Of a stretch of DNA of 64,000 nucleotides, positions 27,904-34,589 are shown in pieces. A program made the translations under genes and the position numbers. Where the stretch lies: contig NZ_FOFV01000019.1 of NCBI RefSeq assembly GCF_900111005.1, positions 112,365 through 176,364 of the forward strand. The letters are read 5' to 3'. Origin of the DNA: Lentzea albida (GTDB lineage Bacteria > Actinomycetota > Actinomycetes > Mycobacteriales > Pseudonocardiaceae). Under the pieces are notes generated by a model. The model worked only from the letters and a program-made list of their open reading frames with translations, made no database searches and was not told the origin of the DNA. The first letter of the stretch is position 1. Every line of letters begins with the position of its first letter.

Positions 27904-28284
27904 TTGTCCAAGGTAGAGATCAAGACCGCTGACGCTCCGCAGCCGGTGGCCCGCTTCTCGCAGGGTGTGCGCAAGGGCAACATCCTGCAGGTGGCAGGCC
28001 AGGTCGCGTTCGACCCGTCCTCGGGTGAGATCGTCGGCACCACCGTCGCCGAGCAGACGCGCCAGACGTTCGCGAACCTGCACGCCGTCCTCGCCGCCGG
28101 TGGCGCGTCCATCGACGACGTCGTCATGATCCGCGTCTACCTCACCGACACCGCGCACTTCGCGGAGCTGAACGAGGTCTACGGCGAGTTCGTGACGGAC
28201 CCGGCGCCCGCCCGCACCACCGTGTACGTCGGGCTGCCCGCCGGCCTGCTGGTGGAGATCGACGCGCTGGCCGTCGTCGACTGA
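27904..28284 (+). CDS. RidA-family enamine/imine deaminase
   Basis: A 126-residue RidA/YjgF protein. The pattern ARFSQGVRKGNILQVAGQVAFDP, then ASIDDVVMIRVYLTD and PARTTVYVGLPAGLLVEIDALAV, has the substrate-binding Arg in PARTT and the terminal Glu in LVEIDA. RidA proteins hydrolyse reactive enamines released by PLP dehydratases. That matches the PLP deaminase encoded 1.8 kb away. The start is TTG at 27904 preceded by AAAGGGGAAA, 12 nt after the iclR stop. Cytosolic trimer by family. Confidence 0.92.
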   Translation: MSKVEIKTADAPQPVARFSQGVRKGNILQVAGQVAFDPSSGEIVGTTVAEQTRQTFANLHAVLAAGGASIDDVVMIRVYLTDTAHFAELNEVYGEFVTDPAPARTTVYVGLPAGLLVEIDALAVVD

Positions 28285-28303
28285 GAGCCTCGTCTAGGGT
28301 CGG

Positions 28304-28343
28304 ACGGAGCGTGCCCGGTCCGCGGGCGCGCTCCGTTCGCTTT
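28304..28343 (+). terminator. Terminator after ridA
   Basis: ACGGAGCG (28304-28311) pairs with CGCTCCGT (28329-28336), enclosing a second perfect stem GCCCG/CGGGC; TCGCTTT follows. It would end the kinase-iclR-ridA transcript. It also lies immediately before the ribosome binding site of the next gene, which must have its own promoter or partly read through. Confidence 0.65.
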
Positions 28344-28353
28344 GGGGGAAGCG

Positions 28354-29103
28354 TTGACGCACTACCCGGACCTGTCGCCGTACTCGTACTTCCCGTCCCG
28401 CGTGCCGATGGTGAACGTCGGCTGGCTCGACCCGCCGCACGACTTCCCGACCGGCCCGGCACCCGACGAGCTGGTCGAGGCGCTGTGGCTGCTCGCGGAA
28501 GAGCCCCGCAACGTCGCTCGCGGCCTGCACTTCTGCGGGTTCTGCGAAGGAGCTCGGTTCGACGACCTCCCGCTCGGGACCGGCGAGATCCACGTGGACG
28601 CGGGCGGCGTCCGCCACTCCGCGCCCAGGCTGGTGGGGCACTACGTGCGGGACCACGGCTACCTGCCGCCGCAAGCGTTCTCCGACGCCGCGGTCGGGCG
28701 TTTCCGCGACCTGCGGGCGAGGACACGTGAGCTACTGGAGACCGCGGGCTGGGTGCAGGGGCGTTCGGTGGACACGTCCGCCTGGCGCCGCGCATTCCCT
28801 TCGCTCGGCTGGCACGACGGCGCGGAGAGGTTCCTCGCGGAGTTCGGCGGGCTGACGCTGCGCGGTGTCGAGACCGTCGTGCTCGACCCCCTGCGGTGCG
28901 CCGGGGCGGTGGACCTGTTCGAGCGGTGGAAGAAGGTGCGCGAGGTCGTCCCGGCCGGCGTGGCCGGTGACCACCTGCTCGGCGTCGGGGCCGGCGGCGA
29001 GCTGGTCGCCCTGTCCGGCGACGGGCACGCGTGGATGGGCTCGGGAAGCTCCGCGATCCGCAGGCTGAGCGAGGGTCAGCACCTGGACGAGGACGACGGC
29101 TGA
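28354..29103 (+). CDS. DUF7919-like/SUKH-3 fusion protein
   Basis: About 249 residues. The N-terminal part (1-115) has YPDLSPYSYFPSRVPMVNVG, GLHFCGFCEG with a CxxC pair, and HYVRDHGYLPPQAF, a pattern I recall from a DUF of unknown function. The C-terminal part (about 125-249) begins RELLETAGWVQGRSVDTSAW and AERFLAEFGGL, the SUKH-3 hallmark. SUKH proteins are often immunity proteins of polymorphic toxin systems. No toxin gene is next to it. The TTG at 28354 follows GGGGGAAG; another TTG at 28342 is in frame. Probably cytosolic. Confidence 0.75.
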   Translation: MTHYPDLSPYSYFPSRVPMVNVGWLDPPHDFPTGPAPDELVEALWLLAEEPRNVARGLHFCGFCEGARFDDLPLGTGEIHVDAGGVRHSAPRLVGHYVRDHGYLPPQAFSDAAVGRFRDLRARTRELLETAGWVQGRSVDTSAWRRAFPSLGWHDGAERFLAEFGGLTLRGVETVVLDPLRCAGAVDLFERWKKVREVVPAGVAGDHLLGVGAGGELVALSGDGHAWMGSGSSAIRRLSEGQHLDEDDG

Positions 29104-29145
29104 GCGGCCGACCGGTTCGCCGACGCCGTGCTGAGCTGTTCGTCG

Positions 29146-29188
29146 CAACGGCGGCCCCCGGTCTCAGCTGGACTCCGGGCCGCCGTTG
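29146..29188 (+). terminator. Terminator-like hairpin after the SUKH gene
   Basis: CAACGGCGGC at 29146-29155 pairs with GCCGCCGTTG (29179-29188), with extra GC pairing inside across a short loop and two bulged cytosines. No U tract follows. It separates the SUKH gene from the next operon. Confidence 0.55.
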
Positions 29189-29209
29189 CCGTTGTGACAC
29201 GATCCGGGC

Positions 29210-29800
29210 ATGAAGTGGTACGCGGACAGACCTGTCAGGTTCACGCGTCAGCTGATCGCCGACCTCCTCGCCGTCGGCTGGGTCGCGCTCTGGATCTGGG
29301 TGGCGACGACGGTCCACGACTGGGTGCTCGAACTGCGGGCGCCGGGGGACGGGCTGGTCAACGCGGGTGGCAGCATCCGCGACGCGTTCACCAACGCCGC
29401 CGGCAAGGCCCGGGGCGTTCCCTTCGTGGGCGAGGACCTCGCGGGGGCGCTCGGCAACGGCAGCAAGGCCGGCGAGACGCTCACCAACGCGGGCAACGCG
29501 CAGATCGGCGTCGTCGAGGAGTCCGCGTTCTGGCTCGCGGCCGCGCTGGTCGCCGTGCCGGTCCTGTTCCTGCTCGTCACCTGGCTGCCGCTGCGCCTGC
29601 GCTACGCCCGCAAGGCCGCGAACACCGCCCGCCTGCGCGACAAGCCCGACCTCCTCGCCCTCCGCGCGCTCACGTCGTTGTCGCCGCGGGAGCTCGGCCG
29701 GTTCGACGGCGACCCGGCGGTCGCCTGGCGCACGGGCGACACGGACGTGATCGACGAGCTCGCGCGACGCCAGCTCGCCTCCGTGGGGGTGCGGGCATGA
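29210..29800 (+). CDS. Two-helix membrane protein, unknown function
   Basis: A 196-residue protein with membrane segments near residues 15-38 (LLAVGWVALWIWVATTV) and 107-128 (WLAAALVAVPVLFLLVTWL). Between them lies a Gly/Ala/Asn-rich segment predicted to face the outside. The cytosolic C terminus contains RALTSLSPRELGRFDGDP. I recall similar conserved actinobacterial membrane proteins, without assigned function. ATG at 29210. The stop overlaps the next start (ATGA), so it is translationally coupled to the coiled-coil protein. Confidence 0.75.
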   Translation: MKWYADRPVRFTRQLIADLLAVGWVALWIWVATTVHDWVLELRAPGDGLVNAGGSIRDAFTNAAGKARGVPFVGEDLAGALGNGSKAGETLTNAGNAQIGVVEESAFWLAAALVAVPVLFLLVTWLPLRLRYARKAANTARLRDKPDLLALRALTSLSPRELGRFDGDPAVAWRTGDTDVIDELARRQLASVGVRA

Positions 29801-30450
29801 TCGTCCTCGCCGTGATCTCCGCCGTCGTCGCGATGTGCGCGGTGGCCGTGTCGCTGTGGCAGGCCCGCGAGGCCAAGCGCGCCCAGGAGGCGGCCCGCGA
29901 GTCGGCCGAGGCGGCTCTCAAAGCTCAGGAGGAGGCGGCCGCCGCGCGCAAGGCCGTCGAACAGGCCACGTCGGCCGCCCTGCAGGCCAGGACGGCGGCC
30001 GAGGAGACCAAGAAGTCGGCCGGCAAGGCCGAGGAGGCCGTGGGCAGGGCGGCGCAGGAGGCCGCGGCGTCCCGGGTGCTGGCGGACGAGGCCCAGGTCA
30101 TCGCCCACCAGGTGACGACGCAGGTCAACGAGGTGGTCGAGGCACTTGCCTCCCAGCGCAGCCGCGTCGGCGAGCCGACGTTCGCGATCACGCCCGGCGC
30201 GCCCGACGAGTTCCGGTTGAGCTACTTCGGCGGACCGGCCGTGATCCAGCAGCTCACCTTGTCCGTGGTGCCGGGCAGCCGCGTGCTCGGGCTGTCGCAG
30301 TACGACGAGCCGCCGGCCGAGCACCTCGAGATCGGACCGCTGTACAACGGGTCCGCGATCACGTTCCGGGCGGCGACGGGGCAGCGGGCGAGCGCGGTGT
30401 TCCAGGTGAAGGCGGAACCGTGGGAACCGGTCGTGGTGCGGGCCGAGTGA
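29797..30450 (+). CDS. Membrane-anchored coiled-coil protein
   Basis: A 217-residue protein: one N-terminal membrane segment (LAVISAVVAMCAVAVSLW), an Ala/Glu/Lys-rich coiled coil (about 22-120), and a small beta-rich C-terminal domain (about 130-217, with FAITPGAPDEFRLSYFGGP and AVFQVKAEPWEPVVV). No catalytic motif. It is coupled on both sides (ATGA at 29797 and GTGA at 30447), the middle gene of a three-gene operon. Its outline resembles the decayed gene at 6658-7396 (anchor plus coiled coil), but the C-terminal parts differ. Confidence 0.75.
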   Translation: MIVLAVISAVVAMCAVAVSLWQAREAKRAQEAARESAEAALKAQEEAAAARKAVEQATSAALQARTAAEETKKSAGKAEEAVGRAAQEAAASRVLADEAQVIAHQVTTQVNEVVEALASQRSRVGEPTFAITPGAPDEFRLSYFGGPAVIQQLTLSVVPGSRVLGLSQYDEPPAEHLEIGPLYNGSAITFRAATGQRASAVFQVKAEPWEPVVVRAE

Positions 30451-30851
30451 TCCGGCAGGCAGCGAGGCTCGCACGGCCCTGCGGGACCTGCGGCGGCGCG
30501 GGGAACAGCTGGTTCGCGCAGATCGGCGAGAACGGCGCGCTGCGCTGGGAGCTCGACGAGTGGTGCGACGACTGCCAGGTGCAGGGATGCGATCGGGGGC
30601 GGGGGCCGTCGCCGGTCGAACTGCGCGCCGAGATCCTCGCCCAGCACGGCGCGTACCGGCTGCGGGACGAGGCGGCCCGGGGCGCGGGGGTGCTGAAGGC
30701 GTTCCGCGACGTGCTCGGGTTGTCGCTGCCCGAGGCGGCCGAGGCGCTGCGGGCGGTGCGGGGAGCCGGCTACGAGGGCACCTACGTGGAGCTCGCGCTC
30801 GTAGCCGGCCTGGCGGACCTGGAGGCGCCCGTCAGTAGACGGGACCCGTGA
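30447..30851 (+). CDS. Zinc-ribbon protein with L7/L12-CTD-like helical tail
   Basis: A 134-residue protein. Residues about 10-60 carry two CxxC knuckles (PCGTCGGAG and WCDDCQVQGC), a probable zinc ribbon. The tail has GVLKAFRDVLGLSLPEAAEALRAV, which resembles the helix-turn-helix of the ribosomal L7/L12 C-terminal domain (KxxxIKxxRExTGLGLKEAK). The likeness is by eye only. The GTG start overlaps the upstream stop. Its 3' end overlaps the convergent DUF1844 gene by 20 bp. Function unknown. Confidence 0.65.
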   Translation: MIRQAARLARPCGTCGGAGNSWFAQIGENGALRWELDEWCDDCQVQGCDRGRGPSPVELRAEILAQHGAYRLRDEAARGAGVLKAFRDVLGLSLPEAAEALRAVRGAGYEGTYVELALVAGLADLEAPVSRRDP

Positions 30852-31173
30852 ACTTCTCGCCCGGCCCCTGCCCCGGCTCGTCCGGCACCGCCGACGCCTC
30901 GCGGAACGCGCGCTGCACGGACTGCAGGCCGTCCTTCAGCGGCGCCGCGTGCGGGCCGAGGTACTCCGACGTCGCGGTGACCAGGCCGGCGAGGCCGGTG
31001 ATCAGGCGGCGGGCCTCGTCGAGGTCGCGGCGCGGGGAGTTGTCGGGGTCCGGGTCGGCGAGGCCCAGGCGCTCCGCCGAGGCGGACAGCAGCATCACCG
31101 CGGCCCGGCTGATCACCTCGATGCTGGGTACGTCGCCCAGGTCGCGGACGTCTTCTTCAAGCGGATCGGTCAC
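30832..31173 (-). CDS. DUF1844 family protein
   Basis: A 113-residue protein. The N-terminal helix SIEVISRAAVMLLSASAERLGL and the conserved DLDEARRLITGLAGLVTATSEYL define DUF1844. In actinobacteria this gene commonly sits divergently next to infC, as here. The family is small, helical and of unknown role. The GTG at 31173 leaves a 300-bp divergent region with infC. Confidence 0.85.
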   Translation of the reverse strand: MTDPLEEDVRDLGDVPSIEVISRAAVMLLSASAERLGLADPDPDNSPRRDLDEARRLITGLAGLVTATSEYLGPHAAPLKDGLQSVQRAFREASAVPDEPGQGPGEKFTGPVY

Positions 31174-31231
31174 GCCCTACATTCAAGCAAGCGCCCTGGC
31201 AGGACCGACGTCACAGGCCGCGATTCGGGGG

Positions 31232-31254
31232 TTGACAAGAGCGTCTGCTAGTAT
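31232..31254 (+). promoter_or_regulatory. Candidate infC promoter
   Basis: A perfect -35 TTGACA (31232-31237) is followed by TAGTAT (31249-31254). The 11-bp spacing is shorter than normal, and a 17-bp-spaced hexamer would fall on weak sequence, so either the -10 is the neighbouring TATTTC or the pairing is coincidental. A promoter here would give a 5' UTR of roughly 210 nt before infC. Confidence 0.35.
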
Positions 31255-31268
31255 TTCCGACGCGACCA

Positions 31269-31446
31269 GCTCTCGTTAGTGCGAGAGCGGCAAGTGGAGC
31301 CCCGCTCCCACCCGCGATCACCGCTTCTTGAGGTGGCCGGGTCCGGTCCTCCTGGCGGTCAGGGCGCACGGGCGTCCAGCGGTCAGGAGTGTGATCGGTC
31401 GGAAGCGGGCCCTGTCGTCGACATCGACGACGGGGCTCTTGTCTTT
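31269..31446 (+). ncRNA. Structured infC leader with attenuator-like terminator
   Basis: Consecutive hairpins fill the infC 5' region: GCTCTCG/CGAGAGC (31269-31288), GGAGC/GCTCC (31296-31308), CACC/GGTG (about 31319-31335), and a 12-bp stem GCCCTGTCGTCG/CGACGACGGGGC with ACAT loop (31409-31436, one G-U pair). The last is followed by TCTTGTCTTT and resembles an intrinsic terminator 27 bp before the infC ATG. Ribosomal-protein operons with infC-rpmI-rplT are autoregulated by L20 in other bacteria, so this may be an L20- or IF3-responsive attenuator. No known actinobacterial consensus was checked. Confidence 0.5.
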
Positions 31447-31473
31447 GGCGCAAACGAGTCTCAAAGGACGTGA

Positions 31474-32079
31474 ATGACAAGTCCCTCGAACCGAGGTGCT
31501 CCCGCGAGCACCGAGCCGCGCATCAACGACCGAATCCGCGTGCCTGAGGTCCGTCTGGTCGGACCGAACGGTGAGCAGGTCGGGATCGTTCGCATCGAGG
31601 ACGCACTCCGACTCGCGCAGGAAGCGGATCTGGACCTCGTCGAGGTCGCCGCGCAGGCTCGACCGCCGGTCTGCAAGCTCATGGACTACGGCAAGTTCAA
31701 GTACGAGACGGCGCAGAAGGCCCGCGAGTCTCGTCGGAACCAGCAGCTGACTGTGATCAAGGAGCAGAAGCTCCGGCCGAAGATCGACCCGCACGACTAC
31801 CAGACGAAGAAGGGCCACGTGGCCCGCTTCCTCTCGCACGGGAACAAGGTCAAGGTGACCATCATGTTCCGCGGTCGCGAGCAGTCGCGCCCCGAACTCG
31901 GTTACCGGTTGCTGCAGAAGCTGGCGGAGGACGTCGCGGAGCTCGGCTTCGTGGAGTCCAACCCGAAGCAGGACGGCCGCAACATGATCATGGTGTTGGC
32001 GCCGCACAAGAACATCAAGGCGCGTCCGGTGAAGCAGGACGACGACGTCGCAGACGACGCCGGCGAAGCTGCCGAATAA
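31474..32079 (+). CDS. infC: Translation initiation factor IF-3
   Basis: A 201-residue IF3 that binds the 30S subunit, discriminates initiator tRNA and blocks 50S joining. The N domain begins EPRINDRIRVPEVRLVGPNGEQVGIV and ends at the linker helix; KLMDYGKFKYETAQK is the family signature. The C domain runs from KLRPKIDPHDYQTKKGHVARFL to LAPHKNIKARP. An acidic tail (DDDVADDAGEAAE) follows. The ATG at 31474 follows AAAGGACGTGA; unlike enterobacterial infC it does not use AUU. First gene of infC-rpmI-rplT. Confidence 0.97.
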   Translation: MTSPSNRGAPASTEPRINDRIRVPEVRLVGPNGEQVGIVRIEDALRLAQEADLDLVEVAAQARPPVCKLMDYGKFKYETAQKARESRRNQQLTVIKEQKLRPKIDPHDYQTKKGHVARFLSHGNKVKVTIMFRGREQSRPELGYRLLQKLAEDVAELGFVESNPKQDGRNMIMVLAPHKNIKARPVKQDDDVADDAGEAAE

Positions 32080-32130
32080 GGACGCAGGTCCGCCCCCCGC
32101 CCCGGTGGGTAGCACAAGACGAGGACGGAA

Positions 32131-32325
32131 ATGCCGAAGAACAAGACGCACAAGGGGACCTCGAAGCGAGTTCGGGTCACCGGCAGCGGGAAGATCGTCC
32201 GTGAGAAGACGGGCAAGCGCCACCGCCTGGAGGTCAAGTCCAGCCGGGAGACCCGTCGCATGGCCGGCACGACCGTCGTGTCGCCCGCCGACGCGCCGCG
32301 CTTGAAGAAGCTGCTCGGTCTCTGA
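32131..32325 (+). CDS. rpmI: 50S ribosomal protein L35 (bL35)
   Basis: A 64-residue ribosomal protein beginning MPKNKTHKGTSKRVRVTGSG, rich in Lys/Arg, with the typical C terminus ADAPRLKKLLGL. Length and sequence are standard for bL35. It lies 51 bp after infC in the conserved order infC-rpmI-rplT. ATG at 32131 follows a GGACGG-like ribosome binding site. Confidence 0.97.
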   Translation: MPKNKTHKGTSKRVRVTGSGKIVREKTGKRHRLEVKSSRETRRMAGTTVVSPADAPRLKKLLGL

Positions 32326-32346
32326 CCGTTCTACCCCTAGCAACTC

Positions 32347-32369
32347 GGGGCGGACCCCGACTCCGCCCC
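32347..32369 (+). other. Hairpin in the rpmI-rplT spacer
   Basis: GGGGCGGA (32347-32354) and TCCGCCCC (32362-32369) form a perfect 8-bp stem with a 7-nt loop, 23 bp before the rplT start. No U tract follows. It could act in autoregulation, RNA processing or mRNA stability. Confidence 0.45.
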
Positions 32370-32392
32370 CATGAGATCGACAGGATGGACCC

Positions 32393-32782
32393 GTGGCACG
32401 CGTCAAGCGGGCTGTAAACGCCCAGAAGAAGCGTCGTACCACCCTTGAGCTGGCGAGCGGTTACCGCGGCCAGCGCTCGAGGCTGTACCGCAAGGCCAAG
32501 GAGCAGGTGCTCCACTCGCTCAACTACGCGTACCGCGACCGGCGTGCGCGCAAGGGCGACTTCCGCAAGCTGTGGATCCAGCGCATCAACGCTGCGTCCC
32601 GCGCGAACGGCATGACCTACAACCGCCTGATCCAGGGTCTTCGCCTGGGCGGCGTCGAGGTCGACCGCAAGATCCTCGCGGACCTCGCCGTCCACGACGC
32701 CACCGCCTTCACGGCGCTCGTCGAGATCGCCCGCAAGGCGCTCCCGGCCGACGTGAACGCTCCGGCCGGGGACAACGCCTGA
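32393..32782 (+). CDS. rplT: 50S ribosomal protein L20 (bL20)
   Basis: A 129-residue bL20, which binds 23S rRNA early in 50S assembly. It starts MARVKRAVNAQKKRRTTLELA and contains the conserved KGDFRKLWIQRINAASRANG and NRLIQGLRLGGVEVDRKILADLA. Start codon is GTG at 32393 preceded by AGGATGG. The stop is inside CTGA, which overlaps the presumed start of the methyltransferase gene. The 9-residue tail after KALPADVNAP is slightly longer than usual. Confidence 0.97.
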   Translation: MARVKRAVNAQKKRRTTLELASGYRGQRSRLYRKAKEQVLHSLNYAYRDRRARKGDFRKLWIQRINAASRANGMTYNRLIQGLRLGGVEVDRKILADLAVHDATAFTALVEIARKALPADVNAPAGDNA

Positions 32783-33621
32783 GCCAGCACCCACGCGGGC
32801 ACTACCGACCCGAGGCAGATCCGTTCACCGAACGGACGCCTCGGGTCGTTGCTGCTCGCCACCTGACCCGCCGCCAGGGCCGCGACAAGGCCGGTCGGTT
32901 CCTCGTCGAGGGCGCCCAGTCCGTGCGTGAAGCGCTCGCCTGGGACAAGGGCGAGGTGCACGAGCTCTTCGTCACGGCGACGGCCGCGGAACGCAACGCC
33001 GAACTGCTCCAGACCGCCGTGGACAAGGGCGTCCGGATCAGCGAGGTCACCGACAGGGCTGCCGACTCGCTGTCGGAGACCGTGACGCCCCAGGGCATCA
33101 TCGCGGTCTGCGACGCCGTCCCGCAGCCCCTCGCCGCGGCGCTGAAGGGCACCCCGCGTCTCGTCGCGGTGCTGCACGGCATCTCCGACCCCGGCAACGC
33201 GGGCACCGTCACGCGCGTGGCCGACGCGGCCGGCGCGGACGCGGTGATCTTCGCCGGCGACACGGTCGACCCGCACAACGGCAAGTGCGTGCGCGCCTCC
33301 ACCGGCTCGCTCTTCCACCTGCCGATCGCCCGCTCCCGCGACGCGGACGAGGTCTTCGCCGCGTGCCGCCAGGCGGGCCTGCGGCTCGTGGCCGCCGACG
33401 GCTACGCCGAGCACGACATCGTCGAGGCCTCGGCCAAGGGCGACCTCGCCCAGCCCACCGCGTGGGTCTTCGGCAGCGAGGCCCACGGCCTGCCCGACGA
33501 CGTGATCGCGAAGCTGGACACGTCGCTGAAGGTGCCGCTCTACGGCGCAGCCGAGAGCCTGAACCTCGCGACGGCCGCCGCGGTGTGCCTCTACGCCTCC
33601 GCCAGGGACCAGCGGAATTGA
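32779..33621 (+). CDS. TrmH/SpoU-family RNA 2'-O-methyltransferase
   Basis: About 280 residues. An N-terminal L30e-like substrate domain (FTERTPRVVAARHLTRRQGR, GRFLVEGAQSVREAL) precedes a knotted SPOUT methyltransferase domain with motif 1 LHGISDPGNAGTVTRVADAAG, motif 2 WVFGSEAHGLPDDV and motif 3 VPLYGAAESLNLATAAAV. It would methylate a ribose in rRNA or tRNA with SAM. In-frame ATG/GTG/TTG are absent between the rplT stop and the conserved FTERTPRVV. The only plausible start is CTG at 32779, overlapping the rplT stop with GGGGA upstream. GTG at 32923 would delete part of the N-terminal domain. Confidence 0.88.
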   Translation: MSQHPRGHYRPEADPFTERTPRVVAARHLTRRQGRDKAGRFLVEGAQSVREALAWDKGEVHELFVTATAAERNAELLQTAVDKGVRISEVTDRAADSLSETVTPQGIIAVCDAVPQPLAAALKGTPRLVAVLHGISDPGNAGTVTRVADAAGADAVIFAGDTVDPHNGKCVRASTGSLFHLPIARSRDADEVFAACRQAGLRLVAADGYAEHDIVEASAKGDLAQPTAWVFGSEAHGLPDDVIAKLDTSLKVPLYGAAESLNLATAAAVCLYASARDQRN

Positions 33622-33622
33622 G

Positions 33623-33651
33623 CTGACGGGTGCCGGGCGCGCCGTTAGTGT
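33623..33651 (+). promoter_or_regulatory. Promoter giving a leaderless S41-like mRNA
   Basis: CTGACG (33623-33628), 17 bp, then TAGTGT (33646-33651), with the GTG start 7 nt downstream at 33658. The spacing predicts transcription starting on the start codon, a common actinobacterial arrangement. Confidence 0.5.
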
Positions 33652-33657
33652 GCGCCC

Positions 33658-34545
33658 GTGCGCGAACCCGAGATCGAACTCCTCTGCTCCCAGCTCGCCT
33701 CCTACTACGTCTTCCCGGACACGGCCAACGAGATCGCGAAGGTCCTGCGGACCCGCCTCGACGAGGGCGCCTACTCCGATGTGGACGACGACGAGGAGTT
33801 CGCGGCCAAGGTGACTGCGGACCTGCAGTCGGTCAACGGGGACAAGCACCTGCGGCTGCTCTACAGCGCCGAGGAGGTGCCGGAGACGGGCCAGGAGACG
33901 GCGTGGGACCCGGTGGCGTACAAGAAGGAAGCCGAGCTCGACGCGTTCGGCATCCACCGCGTCGAGCGGCTCGAGGGCAACATCGGCCTGCTCGACCTCC
34001 GCCTGCTGCACGACGCCGAGATCGCCACCCCGGCCTACGTCGCCGCGATGAACCTGCTCGCCCACACCGACGCGCTGATCATCGACCTGCGCCGCAACGG
34101 TGGCGGCGACCCGAACACGGTCGCGTTGATCTGCAGCTACCTGTTCGACGAACCCGTGCACCTCAACGACATCTACAACCGCCCGGACGACTCGACGCAG
34201 CAGTACTGGACGCTCCCGCACGTGCCGGGCCCGAAGTTCGGTGGCAAGAAGCCCGTCTACGTCCTCACCAGCAGCCGCACGTTCTCCGGAGCCGAGGAAC
34301 TGAGCTACAACCTCCAGCAGAACGAGCGCGCCACCCTGATCGGCGAGACCACGAAGGGCGGCGCCCACCCCGGTGAGCGCTACCGCGTCGGCCCGCACCT
34401 GAAGTCGTCGATCCCCAACGGGCGCGCCATCAACCCGGTCTCCGGCACGAACTGGGAGGGCGTCGGCGTCGTCCCGCACATCCAGGTGCCGGCGGACGAG
34501 GCCTTCGAGGTGGCCTACGAGAAGGCGACCGCGCACACCGCGTGA
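33658..34545 (+). CDS. S41-family (tail-specific/IRBP-like) protease-fold protein
   Basis: A 295-residue protein with the S41 peptidase core and no PDZ domain. The N-terminal helical region LCSQLASYYVFPDTANEIAK is the IRBP-like entry. The catalytic core contains LIIDLRRNGGGDPNTVALI, the probable nucleophile in SSRTFSGAEELSYNLQ, and ATLIGETTKGGAHPGE. No signal peptide is present, so it is cytosolic, in contrast to most tail-specific proteases. It resembles actinobacterial interphotoreceptor-retinoid-binding-like proteins of unknown substrate. GTG at 33658. Confidence 0.85.
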   Translation: MREPEIELLCSQLASYYVFPDTANEIAKVLRTRLDEGAYSDVDDDEEFAAKVTADLQSVNGDKHLRLLYSAEEVPETGQETAWDPVAYKKEAELDAFGIHRVERLEGNIGLLDLRLLHDAEIATPAYVAAMNLLAHTDALIIDLRRNGGGDPNTVALICSYLFDEPVHLNDIYNRPDDSTQQYWTLPHVPGPKFGGKKPVYVLTSSRTFSGAEELSYNLQQNERATLIGETTKGGAHPGERYRVGPHLKSSIPNGRAINPVSGTNWEGVGVVPHIQVPADEAFEVAYEKATAHTA

Positions 34546-34552
34546 CGGCTGC

Positions 34553-34584
34553 CGCGGGCCGGCCCGAGAGCGGACCGGCCCGCG
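34553..34584. terminator. Terminator between convergent genes
   Basis: CGCGGGCCGG (34553-34562) and CCGGCCCGCG (34575-34584) form a perfect 10-bp stem with a 12-nt loop. It sits between the convergent S41-like and TPR genes. No strong U tract on either side. Confidence 0.7.
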
Positions 34585-34589
34585 CCCGG

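Noticed and set aside
27904..27912. ridA start codon as an error because it is TTG
   Set aside because: It has a strong AAAGGGGAAA ribosome binding site at proper distance and the protein begins like family members.
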